A DNA stretch of 64,000 bases from JAAXHF01 sp965242605 (GCA_965242605.1 CBDESS010000004.1:1-64000), one strand, 5' to 3'; shown: positions 32,027 through 41,026, counted from the stretch's first letter. Translations and numbers: made by a program. The notes: generated by a model not told the origin, from the sequence alone.

Positions 32027-32332
32027 ATGTCTCTCTCCTGTTCTCTGTCTCGGCCAACCGGGCCGAGACGGTCTTTGCCAATCCCGCCTCTTCGACATCG
32101 GCTGTCATAAAGAATGAACACATCGGCTGTGGTACCGGTCCATGCCCTATTGTGGCGTGTTCCCGTATGTATTTGTCAATCCGGTCACACTCAAGACCGC
32201 ACAGAGTCACAGGTGAAGCAATCGCTGGCCGAGCCAAGCGCGTGCTCCCGCCTCAGCCCTCTTTGGCTTGACAAGGCCCAAAGGCATACACTAGCCTTGC
32301 GTCAGACGAACGCCACCACAGGAGGGACTGCT
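32027..32332. other. 306-bp divergent intergenic region
   Basis: This gap separates the CMD gene (minus) from the VOC gene (plus) and should contain both promoters. On the + strand TTGACA occurs at 32268-32273, with TACACT and TAGCCT candidates 13-18 bp downstream. GGAGGGA precedes ATG 32333. No gene or repeat is seen. Confidence 0.4.
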
Positions 32333-33043
32333 ATGGGCTTACCAAACGGAGTGCATCATCTGGCTATTTGTACCAGGGACATGAAGTCCCAGATCGAATT
32401 TTTTACCCAAGTGCTCGGGATGGAGTTGGTCGCTCTGTACTGGATGCACGGTGTCAAAAATACCTGCCACGGCTTTGTGAAAATGAACGACAGCTCGTCC
32501 ATCGCCTTTGTCCAGGGACCGGAGAGTGGCGAGATTCAGCCCCAGGCGGGCGTCTCTCACCCCAGTTGGACTGCGGGTCTAGTCGCCCCAGGCGTCATGC
32601 AACACTTGGCCCTCAACGTTGACACCGAGGAAGAACTGCTGGCCATGCGCGACCGGCTGCGCACCCACGCCTGTTGGGTGATGGGGCCGCTCAATCATGG
32701 TTTTTGCATGTCAATTTACTTTGCCGGACCCGAGGGTCTGATGCTAGAGGTCTCAACCTCAGAGGGTCAGGCGATTGACCAGGAAGCCTGGATTGATCCT
32801 GAAGTCGTCAGGCTGAACGACATCAGCACACAAGAGTTGGAACGCTACAAACATCCCCCGGCGTTCGAGTCACGCCGCGGCACGGTCCAAAATCCGGCGG
32901 TTGATCCCGACAACCCGCCCATGCGTTTCCCGTCGGGCCAGGAAGTCATCTACCGCATGTCTGATGAGGATGTCACCGCAAAGCTGAGCGAGACGACACC
33001 ACCGGTTCAGCCCACGGCGGACCCGCAGGGTAAGGCTGCGTAG
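32333..33043 (+). CDS. VOC (glyoxalase/extradiol dioxygenase fold) family protein
   Basis: This 236-aa protein has one VOC module pair in its first ~150 residues. GVHHLAICTRDMKSQIEFFT opens the first half, with H7/H8 as a candidate metal ligand, and VMQHLALNVDTEEELLAMRD opens the second. IYFAGPEGLMLEVSTSEG then supplies the glutamate. The last ~80 residues (from AWIDPEVVRLND) form a proline-rich, poorly conserved tail. It could be a dioxygenase, isomerase or resistance-type protein. ATG 32333 has AGGAGGG seven bases upstream. The next gene (FAH) lies 102 bp downstream on the same strand and may be co-transcribed. Confidence 0.85.
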   Translation: MGLPNGVHHLAICTRDMKSQIEFFTQVLGMELVALYWMHGVKNTCHGFVKMNDSSSIAFVQGPESGEIQPQAGVSHPSWTAGLVAPGVMQHLALNVDTEEELLAMRDRLRTHACWVMGPLNHGFCMSIYFAGPEGLMLEVSTSEGQAIDQEAWIDPEVVRLNDISTQELERYKHPPAFESRRGTVQNPAVDPDNPPMRFPSGQEVIYRMSDEDVTAKLSETTPPVQPTADPQGKAA

Positions 33044-33145
33044 CGCCATCTCCGAATCACTTGTCAATCACATTCTGGGACGAGCCTCGGGGGAAAAGCG
33101 AGCCGGGCGCGTGGAACCCCCTGCCTGTGCCCAGGAGAAAACGGC

Positions 33146-34021
33146 ATGAAGCTCATCACATTTACCCAGGCCGGCTCAACCCGTATCGGCGTCCTTGACC
33201 AGGCTGGTGTTGTGGACCTCTCCCGCGCAGCGCCAGACCTGCCGACCGATATGTGCGCCTTTTTGGAGGCGGGCAAGGCGGCCCTGAAGACGGCCGAGCG
33301 GGCCGCCGCCCAGACCACGGCCAGACTGGCACTCAGCGAGGTCACACTTGCCGCGCCGATTCTCCGACCGCCTAAGATTCTGGCCGTCGGTCTCAACTAC
33401 AAGGACCACATCGCCGAAACCGACCGGGATATGCCCCAGTTTCCGCTGATCTTCAACAAACAGTCAACCGCGGTGACCGGCCCGACCAACGCGGTCCACC
33501 TGCCTCGCGTTTCGGACAAACTGGACTACGAGGGAGAGTTGGCGGTGGTCATCGGGCGGCGCTGTCGCCATGTGCCAAAACAGCGGGCGGCTGAGGTCAT
33601 CGTCGGCTACACCATCGCCAGCGACGTGAGTGTCCGGGACTGGCAGCGGCGTGTGCCAACCTTCACTATGGGCAAGTCGTTTGATACCCACTGTCCGCTC
33701 GGACCGTGTATTGTCAGCGCGGACGAAATCGGCGACCCCCACGGCCTGGAGCTTCGGACCTGGGTCAACGGCGAGTCGCGCCAACACTCAAACACGCGTG
33801 AGTTGCTGTTCAACTGCTTCGATCTAGTCAAGCATCTTTCCACCGCGTTTACGCTCGAGCCGGGCGATATTATTTCGACCGGAACGCCGGGTGGCGTGGG
33901 TGCGGCCATGAAGCCCCCCCGGTTTTTACAAGCCGGGGATGTGGTCACGATCTCGATTGCCAAAATCGGCAGGCTTGAGAATCGGGTCATTGTCGAGCCG
34001 GAAGGCACACCGAGAATATAA
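33146..34021 (+). CDS. Fumarylacetoacetate hydrolase (FAH) family protein
   Basis: This 291-aa enzyme would hydrolyse or decarboxylate acylpyruvate-type intermediates of aromatic catabolism. The core begins at ~78 with ILAVGLNYKDHIAET. Metal ligands are in KLDYEGELAVVIGRR (the E...E pair, ~127). YTIASDVSVRDWQ and GKSFDTHCPLGP follow, and the domain ends with EPGDIISTGTPGGVG (~245). The ~70 N-terminal residues form the small cap domain. AGGAGA precedes ATG 33146. It fits with the preceding VOC protein as a ring-cleavage/hydrolysis pair, an inference from order only. Confidence 0.92.
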   Translation: MKLITFTQAGSTRIGVLDQAGVVDLSRAAPDLPTDMCAFLEAGKAALKTAERAAAQTTARLALSEVTLAAPILRPPKILAVGLNYKDHIAETDRDMPQFPLIFNKQSTAVTGPTNAVHLPRVSDKLDYEGELAVVIGRRCRHVPKQRAAEVIVGYTIASDVSVRDWQRRVPTFTMGKSFDTHCPLGPCIVSADEIGDPHGLELRTWVNGESRQHSNTRELLFNCFDLVKHLSTAFTLEPGDIISTGTPGGVGAAMKPPRFLQAGDVVTISIAKIGRLENRVIVEPEGTPRI

Positions 34022-34162
34022 CGTCAATAAGACGAGCGCGTTTCAGCAGCCGCTCAGCTCCGCGACCTCCAGACCGGGGCGTCCCGACAATCATCACTCT
34101 TGTCACCTCTCTTTGGGATTCAAGCCTCTCCCGCCAGGGGAGAGGGAACTTGGGCGCTCCCT

Positions 34163-34242
34163 GTAGCGCGCAGGTCGGACTAGCGGAGCGTAATCCGACA
34201 GGCCGATGTGTCGGCTTACGCCTGACGGCTAAGCCGACCTAC
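34163..34242. repeat. Palindromic intergenic repeat (REP/MITE-like)
   Basis: Imperfect inverted repeat with ~30-bp arms. The left arm contains AGGTCGGACTAGCGGAGCGT then AATCCGACA. The right arm contains TGTCGGCTTACGCCTGACGG then CTAAGCCGACCTAC. It resembles the GGTCGGATTAGC/GCTAATCCGACC family of dispersed bacterial palindromes. Its right end supplies the stop codon of the truncated LLM gene at 34239-34241. Confidence 0.75.
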
Positions 34243-34364
34243 CGCTGAGAGTATTTCCCGATGAAGGAATCGTAGCCCAAATCATCGGCCCGGACCGCAA
34301 CTTCATGCGCCGCCCGTCGGGTGGCGAAGCTGGTGAGCCGGGGCATGTTGAAGCCAATTTTCAT
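34239..34364 (-). pseudogene. Truncated LLM-class oxidoreductase N-terminus
   Basis: A 41-codon frame starts at ATG 34364 behind a strong GGAGGAG site and encodes KIGFNMPRLTSFATRRAAHE then VAVRADDLGYDSFIGKYSQR. This is the first beta strand and helix of a luciferase-like F420 oxidoreductase; homologues would continue with a W-x-x-E/D-H stretch for ~300 residues. The frame ends at TAG inside the palindromic repeat, so the rest of the gene was removed or displaced there. It lies 12 bp downstream of the VOC gene on the same strand and may still be transcribed. Confidence 0.75.
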
Positions 34365-34376
34365 GTCCGTCTCCTC

Positions 34377-34835
34377 CTACGGCTGGACGGTTTCAACCAG
34401 TTCCAGTATCGTCCCGTCCGGGTCCTTGAAACACACGAAGCGCGCCGGTGGAGCATCGGGTGGACTGAGCAAAACGGGTTCAGACAGAAACTCCACCCCG
34501 CGCGCTTTGAGCGCTGCGACATCGGCGTCCATATCAGACGTGAGCAGCGCGATCCGGGCAATCCCGAGGTGGTACAAGTGCGGATACGGCGCGGCACTGT
34601 CACGCGGCTCTTTCCACTCCAGCAGGTCTATCAACGGGGTGGCGTGCGAGCCTTCCAACTGGAGCAGTGCCCCCCGGACATGATAGGGCGGCATACCCAC
34701 CGAGGCCGCTACTTCGGGGGTGTTGCGCTCGGGCACTTCCCACATCACCTTGAAGCCCAGAAACTCATAAAACTCGCGCGAGCGCTCATAATCGCTACAG
34801 TTCACATTGACGTGCATCATCCCGGTGACGTGCAT
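34377..34835 (-). CDS. VOC (glyoxalase-fold) family protein
   Basis: This 152-aa protein has a single VOC pair. MMHVNVNCSDYERSREFYEF opens the first half with H8. LYHLGIARIALLTSDMDADV opens the second, and FVCFKDPDGTILELVETVQP ends it with the conserved glutamate. This metal-ligand pattern fits lactoylglutathione lyase or extradiol dioxygenase relatives; the substrate is unknown. It is followed by the truncated LLM fragment and preceded by a small overlapping gene. Confidence 0.87.
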   Translation of the reverse strand: MHVTGMMHVNVNCSDYERSREFYEFLGFKVMWEVPERNTPEVAASVGMPPYHVRGALLQLEGSHATPLIDLLEWKEPRDSAAPYPHLYHLGIARIALLTSDMDADVAALKARGVEFLSEPVLLSPPDAPPARFVCFKDPDGTILELVETVQP

Positions 34836-35074
34836 CCCTTCCCCTCCTCACGACAGCTCTGGCCGCGTGTCGCTATGGTGTCGGTGTGGCCCCATGCGCG
34901 AAGTCGGTCCGCCTCCTCCTGCGCCTCACAACGCTCCCGCGACTGACGCCGGACACACCTGAGTTCCGGCCCACAGGCAAACAGGGCGACTGTGGTGGTA
35001 AAGGTCCGGGCGGCCCGGTACAGGGGGAAGAGAGGCGTCGCTTGTAGTTTTGTAGTGAAGCGCGTATATGACAT
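34817..35074 (-). CDS. Small hypothetical protein upstream of VOC gene
   Basis: This 85-aa frame has ATG at 35074 preceded by GCAGGAGAACGACC. It starts SYTRFTTKLQATPLFPLYRA, continues with TTTVALFACGPELRC and an arginine/glutamate-rich tail, and overlaps the start of the VOC gene by 19 bp. No family is recognised. The good ribosome site and position favour a real gene; its length and composition do not exclude a chance frame. Confidence 0.4.
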   Translation of the reverse strand: MSYTRFTTKLQATPLFPLYRAARTFTTTVALFACGPELRCVRRQSRERCEAQEEADRLRAWGHTDTIATRGQSCREEGKGCTSPG

Positions 35075-35137
35075 GGTCGTTCTCCTGCCCGCGGCTAAGA
35101 AAATAGCATCCAACACCGACAATACAAGGAAACACTT

Positions 35138-36076
35138 GTGGAAACCTCGCCTCCTCTGTACATCCCTTGCCTTCCGCTTCCCAGCCGCGGGTATATCCGC
35201 ACCTTTGAAGCTGAGATTGACTATCTTGAAGACACGACCCTGCGTATCCGGGGCGTCCAGGCCGATTATCAGCACACGCTTGAATATGACTGGCTGGTCC
35301 GCTTTCCCGACTACACAATCTTACGCGCCGCGGCGCGCCAGCCGGCCGGCGAGGTCGTATCGCCCCACCTGCTGAGCCGCTGCGCGGCTTTTCAGGGCGT
35401 GCAGACCGGCCAGGGCTTCACCAGAGCTGCGCGCGCAGCCCTCGGCGAGCTGCCGGGCCATCGGCACCACTTGGCACTGGCGGTTGATATGGCCCGGGTC
35501 AGCCTCCAGGCCCTCCCCGTCCCCAAGGACGACCACGAGCGCTTTGTCGCGGCAGCCGCCGGGCTGCCCCCGGGCCCAAGCCAGGTGGCCCGCATGGCCT
35601 GGGAGCGGGACCGGGTTGACTGGTCTGGGCTCTGCAATTCGTGCTATGCCTACCGCGATGAGTCTGTAGCCCTGTTCGCGCAACGCCCGGTCAGGTGCTT
35701 CAACCTCGACCTGGCTTCCCCTAACCCCGGCCAACAACGGTTTTTCTGGCGCACAAAGCGTCTGCGCATCGCCGAGCGTGAGGACGGCTCAGGCTTTTCG
35801 TGTCGCAACGACATGAACGACACCTTCCACCAGCTCGGGGTATCGTTTGACATTGAGGCCGACGGCACGATTGGCACCGCCACAAGCCACTGGCAACGGC
35901 TCGCCTATGAGGGTATCTGCGAGGATGCCCAGGCCCGGGTGCCGGGGCTGATCGGCAAGAAACTTGACAAAGGCTACGCCCGGCTGCTGGCCGACCATGT
36001 TGGCGGGCGGTCCGGCTGTAGCCATCTGTTTGATCTGTCGGTCGATTGTGTGCGCTTCTTTGAGTGGCCGGACTGA
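35138..36076 (+). CDS. DUF2889 domain-containing protein
   Basis: This 312-aa protein starts with GTG 35138 behind AAGGA. It carries the DUF2889 layout: an N-terminal R-G-Y-I-R-T-F-E-A strand and IRGVQADYQHTLEYDWLVRF. In the middle is ALGELPGHRHHLALAVDMAR. The C-terminal end GRSGCSHLFDLSVD has the conserved C-x-H-L-x-D. DUF2889 proteins are of unknown function and are often near aromatic-degradation or CoA-metabolism genes. The last third adds RIAEREDGSGFSCRNDMNDT, which may be a second domain. It is divergent from the VOC/LLM-remnant genes. Confidence 0.8.
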   Translation: METSPPLYIPCLPLPSRGYIRTFEAEIDYLEDTTLRIRGVQADYQHTLEYDWLVRFPDYTILRAAARQPAGEVVSPHLLSRCAAFQGVQTGQGFTRAARAALGELPGHRHHLALAVDMARVSLQALPVPKDDHERFVAAAAGLPPGPSQVARMAWERDRVDWSGLCNSCYAYRDESVALFAQRPVRCFNLDLASPNPGQQRFFWRTKRLRIAEREDGSGFSCRNDMNDTFHQLGVSFDIEADGTIGTATSHWQRLAYEGICEDAQARVPGLIGKKLDKGYARLLADHVGGRSGCSHLFDLSVDCVRFFEWPD

Positions 36077-36232
36077 CAGGCCTCAGTCATGTATAGCAGA
36101 TTGTTGCCCGGCATCAATCCGATGTCAGATGTGTCTCGCAGACGCCAGCGCTGTCTCGTTGCCGCTCCGCCGCCTCTTTCACCAACTCCCCCACAGTGCT
36201 AGAGTATCGCCCGACAAGGAAGGAGGGAGCGT

Positions 36233-37720
36233 ATGCCAATCCAGCGATTCGCCCCAATGACCAAGGACTTTCCCACCTTTGACTGTGATGCCCATGTCAC
36301 CGAGCCGCCCTGGCTCTGGGAGCGGGCCAAGGACTGGCTGAGCAAGGACGAACTCGAAGCCCTCAAGACCACCATGTGGTTTGACGCCGAGTCCAGACAG
36401 CTCATTGTCAACGGCACGGCCGGGGCCGGGCTGGGCTCCCAGAAGGTCGGGGGGACGCCCGGCATCGTCAACGTGCTCTCCCTGGCCGGCCCCGGGATCA
36501 AGCACGATATCCAGCGCGCCTTCAATGTCCGCAACCTCAATCCCACGACCGCCCTGACCGCCGAGCAGGCCGACTACCTTGACCACAAAGGCTCCTACAG
36601 ACCTGCCGAGCGGCTGCGCGATATGGACCTCCAGGGCATTGACCAGGTTATGATTATTCCCACCGATATCGACACCTACCCCTGGCTGCAAAGCGCCCTG
36701 GGGGCCAAGGCCATGTGTAAAGCCTATAACGAATGGGCCTATGACTACTGCCAAGCCAACCCCCAGCGCCTCTTCTTTGCCGCCCTGCTGCCCATGCAAG
36801 ACCCCAAGTTTGCCGCCGAGGAGGTCTACCGGATAGCGGCCAAGGGCTGTCGTGTGGGCTTGGTCCGGCCGGTAGACGCACAGGGCAACTATCCCTTGCA
36901 ACCCAAGTACGAGCCGGTGTGGCGCGCGATGGAAGAGACCGGCATGGTCTACGGCATGCACCCCTTCCCGGCCTTTGGCGCGCTCAAGCCGCCGGGCTAT
37001 ACCGAGCAGTATTCCGGGGCCGAACTCATCGCCAAGACGATCCTCTCCTCTGGGCTGCCGCATTTTTTTCTGACCAACGTCCAGAACTTCCAGGCCGAAG
37101 CCGCCCTGTGGGTGACCCTGGTGCTGCTATCAGGCTTCTTTGATCGCCATCCCAAGCTGCGCGCCGCGGTTTTTGAAGCCTCCTCCACCTGGCTCAGCTT
37201 CCTGCTTGACGAGTGCGACAAGTTCTACACCCTGTACCGCAACGAGCGGGCCTTACCGCCGCTCAGCCGCCTGCCCAGCCAGACCTTTTTTGAGCACTGT
37301 GTGACCGGCTTTGAGGGCGACGAGGCCCCGCCGTCCCGCCTGCCCGAGTTCTACCAGGACATCCTGGCTTGGTCCTCTGACGTGTATCATCACGACGGGG
37401 ACGACGCTTGGCGAGCGCTTGAGACCATGCACGGGTGTGGCTTGCCGGTGTCGTATCAGGTCCAGTTTCTGGGGGCCAACGCCCGCAAGCTGTACAACAT
37501 TGAGGCCCCGCGCGAGTTCATCCGGGAGCGGGTGACGGAGTTGGAGCGGCCCGAGTGGTGGCCGACCGAGGCCGAGGTCACCCAAGCCCTGGAGCCCGAA
37601 GCCGCCCTGCTCCGGCCCTGCGGAGAGCGGGGCCGGTCGGCCACCAGCACAAACGGCCCCGCTCGGGCCACGGCCCGGCCCGAGCCGCCCCAAAGAGACC
37701 GGGAAGGAGCCCGGGCATGA
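36233..37720 (+). CDS. Amidohydrolase_2 family protein
   Basis: This 495-aa protein has metal motif FDCDAHVTEPPWLW (D17, D19-H21 region), barrel histidine in VYGMHPFPAFGAL (~243) and the terminal acid in LAWSSDVYHHDGDD (~388). It is longer than the ~370-aa average because of a C-terminal proline- and arginine-rich tail after EWWPTEAEVTQ. AAGGAGGG precedes ATG 36233. Its stop overlaps the start of the next amidohydrolase (ATGA, 37717-37720), so the two are translationally coupled and may form a heteromer. The substrate is unknown. Confidence 0.88.
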   Translation: MPIQRFAPMTKDFPTFDCDAHVTEPPWLWERAKDWLSKDELEALKTTMWFDAESRQLIVNGTAGAGLGSQKVGGTPGIVNVLSLAGPGIKHDIQRAFNVRNLNPTTALTAEQADYLDHKGSYRPAERLRDMDLQGIDQVMIIPTDIDTYPWLQSALGAKAMCKAYNEWAYDYCQANPQRLFFAALLPMQDPKFAAEEVYRIAAKGCRVGLVRPVDAQGNYPLQPKYEPVWRAMEETGMVYGMHPFPAFGALKPPGYTEQYSGAELIAKTILSSGLPHFFLTNVQNFQAEAALWVTLVLLSGFFDRHPKLRAAVFEASSTWLSFLLDECDKFYTLYRNERALPPLSRLPSQTFFEHCVTGFEGDEAPPSRLPEFYQDILAWSSDVYHHDGDDAWRALETMHGCGLPVSYQVQFLGANARKLYNIEAPREFIRERVTELERPEWWPTEAEVTQALEPEAALLRPCGERGRSATSTNGPARATARPEPPQRDREGARA

Positions 37721-38988
37721 GCGCCGGCAAGCCCTTCCCGGTCTTTGACGCCACCTCGCACATCGTTGAGCCGCCGGCGGTGTGGGACACCTACCTGGAG
37801 GCCGAATACCGGGCGCTGGGCAAATCGGCCCTGTGGCGTGAGGAAGGCCGCTACGGCTCCTACCTCAAGGTCAACGGCAAGACATACCGTGACCCGATGA
37901 ACCCCAACATCCCTCGGCACGCCATCTGGCGGCCGGGCCTGAGTTGGGAACAGATCGGCCAGCTTGACCCCCACACTCGCCACGCCATGACCGAGGGCGC
38001 GGCTGACCCCAAGGCCCGCCTGCGGGATATGGACGCGATGGGCGTAGACCAGGCCCTCCTCTACCCCACCTGGTTTGCCGAGGGCTTTCCCCTGGTTGAA
38101 GACCCGGACATAGCCTATGCCCTGGCCCGGGCCTACAACACCTGGATCGCCGACTTCTGTCAGGCCGCGCCCGAGCGGCTGTATGCGGCGGCCATGATTC
38201 CCCTGCAAAACATGGATTTTGCCTGTGAGGAGCTGCGGCAGGTCGCCGGCCTGGCCTGCTTCCGGGCGGTCTTTCTGCGGCCCATGTTCATTGAGGGGCG
38301 CTATTATACCCATCCCTACTATGACCCCTTGTGGGCCGAGGTAGAGCAGCTCGGGCTGACCCTGGCCGTCCATCCCACGGCCGGCCTGTGGAATCCAGAG
38401 TGGACCTCACACGGTCCATTTACGGAAAAGGTCAACGGCCGTCTCAACCAGGTGTCGTTTGTCCGGGAATCCGGCGGTGGACCGTCCGCCGGCGGCGGCA
38501 ACGGGACCAATTTTGCCTTCGTCGCCCAGCAGCCGATTGCCCAGATTCTGTCACCGTGGCTCGATAACCATATGTTCGTGGCCGCCACCCTGATCGGCTT
38601 TACCGTCATGCAGCGCTACCCGACCCTGAAAATTGTAATGGCCGGCGGCAAAGCCTCGTGGATGGAGGAAGTCCTGGAGAAAATGGAAGCCTCAACCCGG
38701 ACCGTTCCCCTGCTGCACACCTACCCGGTGCGGACCGATGTCGAAGCGATGTGGGAGGAAGGCCGGGTGTTGCTCGGCTTTGACGCCGAGGAGCGCCTGA
38801 TCCAGAAGCTGCCCCACACCTTTGCCCATAAAATTGTCTGGGGCTCCCGCTATCCCCAGCAGGACACGACCAGCGCCTATGAGGCGATTGCCCAGCTCAG
38901 CCGGGCGTCTGTTGACGAGGCGAGCATGGCGCGTATGTTCGGTCGTAATGCCGCCGAGTTGTTCGGTGTGCAACTCCAAGCCGTATGA
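37717..38988 (+). CDS. Amidohydrolase_2 family protein lacking standard metal ligands
   Basis: This 423-aa protein has the family fold: FDATSHIVEPPAVWDTYLEA at the start, RDMDAMGVDQALLYPTWFAE and TLAVHPTAGLWNPE in the barrel, and NAAELFGVQL at the end. The usual D-x-H becomes T-S-H, and the C-terminal W-x-S-D-x-P-H becomes IVWGSRYPQQDTT, with arginine in place of the aspartate. Both metal-binding acids are therefore replaced. It may be a non-catalytic partner of the intact upstream paralogue, to which it is coupled by a 4-bp overlap, or have a changed mechanism. GGAAGGAGC precedes ATG 37717. Its stop overlaps the next gene (ATGA). Confidence 0.85.
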   Translation: MSAGKPFPVFDATSHIVEPPAVWDTYLEAEYRALGKSALWREEGRYGSYLKVNGKTYRDPMNPNIPRHAIWRPGLSWEQIGQLDPHTRHAMTEGAADPKARLRDMDAMGVDQALLYPTWFAEGFPLVEDPDIAYALARAYNTWIADFCQAAPERLYAAAMIPLQNMDFACEELRQVAGLACFRAVFLRPMFIEGRYYTHPYYDPLWAEVEQLGLTLAVHPTAGLWNPEWTSHGPFTEKVNGRLNQVSFVRESGGGPSAGGGNGTNFAFVAQQPIAQILSPWLDNHMFVAATLIGFTVMQRYPTLKIVMAGGKASWMEEVLEKMEASTRTVPLLHTYPVRTDVEAMWEEGRVLLGFDAEERLIQKLPHTFAHKIVWGSRYPQQDTTSAYEAIAQLSRASVDEASMARMFGRNAAELFGVQLQAV

Positions 38989-40967
38989 GCCACGGCAGAC
39001 AGGCGGCCGCGGTCCGGCTGCGTCTGCCGGAAAAAGCCCTGCTACACGGCATCTGGACCGGCCTCGTCCTGCTCCTCCTGACCCCCTTCGTCATCACTCC
39101 CCAGACGATCTTCCCCTTTGTCGTTGGGAAGGCCCTGTATGCACGGGTCATTATTGAGCTCATCTTCGGTCTCTGGGTGCTGCTGGCCGTCTCACGCCCT
39201 GCCTACCGCCCCCCGCGCTCGCGTCTTCTCATCCTGTTTGGCCTTGTCCTCGGCGTATCGGCGATAGCGGCCTGCTCTGGCGTCAGCGTCCAGCGGAGTT
39301 TCTGGTCAACCTACGAACGGATGCAGGGCGTCGTTGACCTGGCCCACTGGTTGGCCTTCGCCATTGTTCTGACATCCGTGGTCCGCACCACCAAGGCTTG
39401 GGACATTCTTCTGAACCTCAATCTGGGCCTCAGCCTGATGATGGCCCTGCTGGCCGTCGCTCAGTCGTACTATTTCCCGGACGCGCGCCTGCTCAGTTGG
39501 GACCCCCCGACAACGCGGGTCGCTGCCACGCTCGGCAATCCGATCTATCTCTGCGCGTACTTGATGGTGAACATCGTCATCGCGTTGGGGTTCCTGGCCC
39601 GGTCGTTCGTCCCCGTCGCCGCCCCGAGCCCTTCCCCGGCCTCCGGGAGAAAACGGGCGAGACGCCGCCGGCGAAAACAGCCGCCAGCGCCGGTGATGAA
39701 GAGCCACCGCCGGCTGCTGTGGGCCCAGCGACTCTTCTGGGGGGGCGCGGTGGTGATCGAACTATGGGCGCTCGGCCTGGCCGGCAGCCGAGGGGTGTGG
39801 GCAGGACTCGTCGCCGCGCTCGGCTGCCTGGCCGTGATGGGCCTGTTTCTCGGACGCACTCAAACGGTCCGCTTTGCCGCGGTTGGACTGATGGGTCTGT
39901 GCGGGACAGCGCTCGTGCTGCTGTTGGCCGTGTTTTTCAGGCCGGGTATCCTCATGCCCGACCCATCGCTCTCAAATCCCTTCTTGCGCCACCTGACATC
40001 TTCCGGGACCATGCGAACGCGCCTGGCGGCTTGGGAGGCAGGGCTCAGAGGCTTCGCCGACAGGCCGATCCTCGGCTGGGGGCCAGAGAACTACATCGTG
40101 GTCTTCGGCCGGCAGGTCTCTGGAGTCGGGGGCCACTCCAAGGTCCACGACAGTGCGCATAACAGGCTCGTTGAAGAGATGGCGACAAAGGGCCTGCTCG
40201 GTCTGTTGAGCTATCTCTCGGTGTGGGGGTTGACCTTCTCGGCCGTGCTCCGGGCCGCCAGAGGGATGGACCCCAGGGAGCGAATGCTGACGCTGTGTGT
40301 TGGCGCTGCCCTGGCAGGGCATTTCGTTCAGAGCCAATTTGCGCCCGACGGCTCCTCGACCGGCTTCCTCCAGTATGTCCTGCTGTTTGCTTTTGTCGCC
40401 AGGCTTGAAGGGGGAGCCGGCGGGCGGCTGGCAGGGGGGCTCGGCCAACGGGTTTCCGCCGCCTTTGGGCGACTCGAGCGCCCGGCCTTCCTCGGCCGCA
40501 AGCTGACCAGCACTGCCGTGACCGCGGGCGTAATAGCGTTGGTAGGGGCGAATCTCCTGGCCAACCAGGCGATCTACTCGGCGGCCAGCGCCACCCTCAG
40601 AACATCCGCGCCCCATAACACTCCCGCTCAACTCAGAGGCACTTTCCAGCAGGCCATTGGCGACTTCAGACCACTCGCAAACTATCCCCGACTCCTCCTG
40701 TTTGAGACAATGGTGGAACTCTGGGAGTTCCTCCGGGCCCAGTCCAGGCTTGAGACCGAACGCATGCTGGCGCTAGTCAATGCGGAGGCGGTCGCCGCCC
40801 TTGAAAACAACCCGTATGACTGGCGAATCTGCGTAGCGCTGGCAAAGCTGTATCGGGTGATACACGCCTCTGAGCCGGCCTACGAGGACAGGGCGAGACG
40901 CTACCTTGAGAGAGCCCTGGAGCTGGCCCCCCGGAGAAAAGAGGTCCTGGAGTTGGCCCCTTCGTAG
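38985..40967 (+). CDS. O-antigen ligase/Wzy-like polytopic membrane protein
   Basis: This 660-aa protein has about eleven hydrophobic segments between residues 20 and 540. Signs of the Wzy_C/O-antigen ligase family are FWSTYERMQGVVDLAHW (~105), ATLGNPIYLCAYL (~180) and a large loop with RPILGWGPENYIVVF (~355) and the H-N-R of DSAHNRLVEE. The C-terminal ~110 residues are soluble and helical, with a TPR-like RRYLERALELAPRRKEVLEL end. It would transfer or polymerise an undecaprenyl-linked glycan in the periplasm. It overlaps the preceding amidohydrolase by 4 bp, an odd pairing. A basic stretch, RKRARRRRRKQP (~220), lies in a loop predicted to be cytosolic. Confidence 0.82.
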   Translation: MSHGRQAAAVRLRLPEKALLHGIWTGLVLLLLTPFVITPQTIFPFVVGKALYARVIIELIFGLWVLLAVSRPAYRPPRSRLLILFGLVLGVSAIAACSGVSVQRSFWSTYERMQGVVDLAHWLAFAIVLTSVVRTTKAWDILLNLNLGLSLMMALLAVAQSYYFPDARLLSWDPPTTRVAATLGNPIYLCAYLMVNIVIALGFLARSFVPVAAPSPSPASGRKRARRRRRKQPPAPVMKSHRRLLWAQRLFWGGAVVIELWALGLAGSRGVWAGLVAALGCLAVMGLFLGRTQTVRFAAVGLMGLCGTALVLLLAVFFRPGILMPDPSLSNPFLRHLTSSGTMRTRLAAWEAGLRGFADRPILGWGPENYIVVFGRQVSGVGGHSKVHDSAHNRLVEEMATKGLLGLLSYLSVWGLTFSAVLRAARGMDPRERMLTLCVGAALAGHFVQSQFAPDGSSTGFLQYVLLFAFVARLEGGAGGRLAGGLGQRVSAAFGRLERPAFLGRKLTSTAVTAGVIALVGANLLANQAIYSAASATLRTSAPHNTPAQLRGTFQQAIGDFRPLANYPRLLLFETMVELWEFLRAQSRLETERMLALVNAEAVAALENNPYDWRICVALAKLYRVIHASEPAYEDRARRYLERALELAPRRKEVLELAPS

Positions 40968-41026
40968 CAACACGACGGTCCGGCCAGCGGAGGCTGGGCC
41001 GCCTGCTGCACACGGCGCGGTAGACC

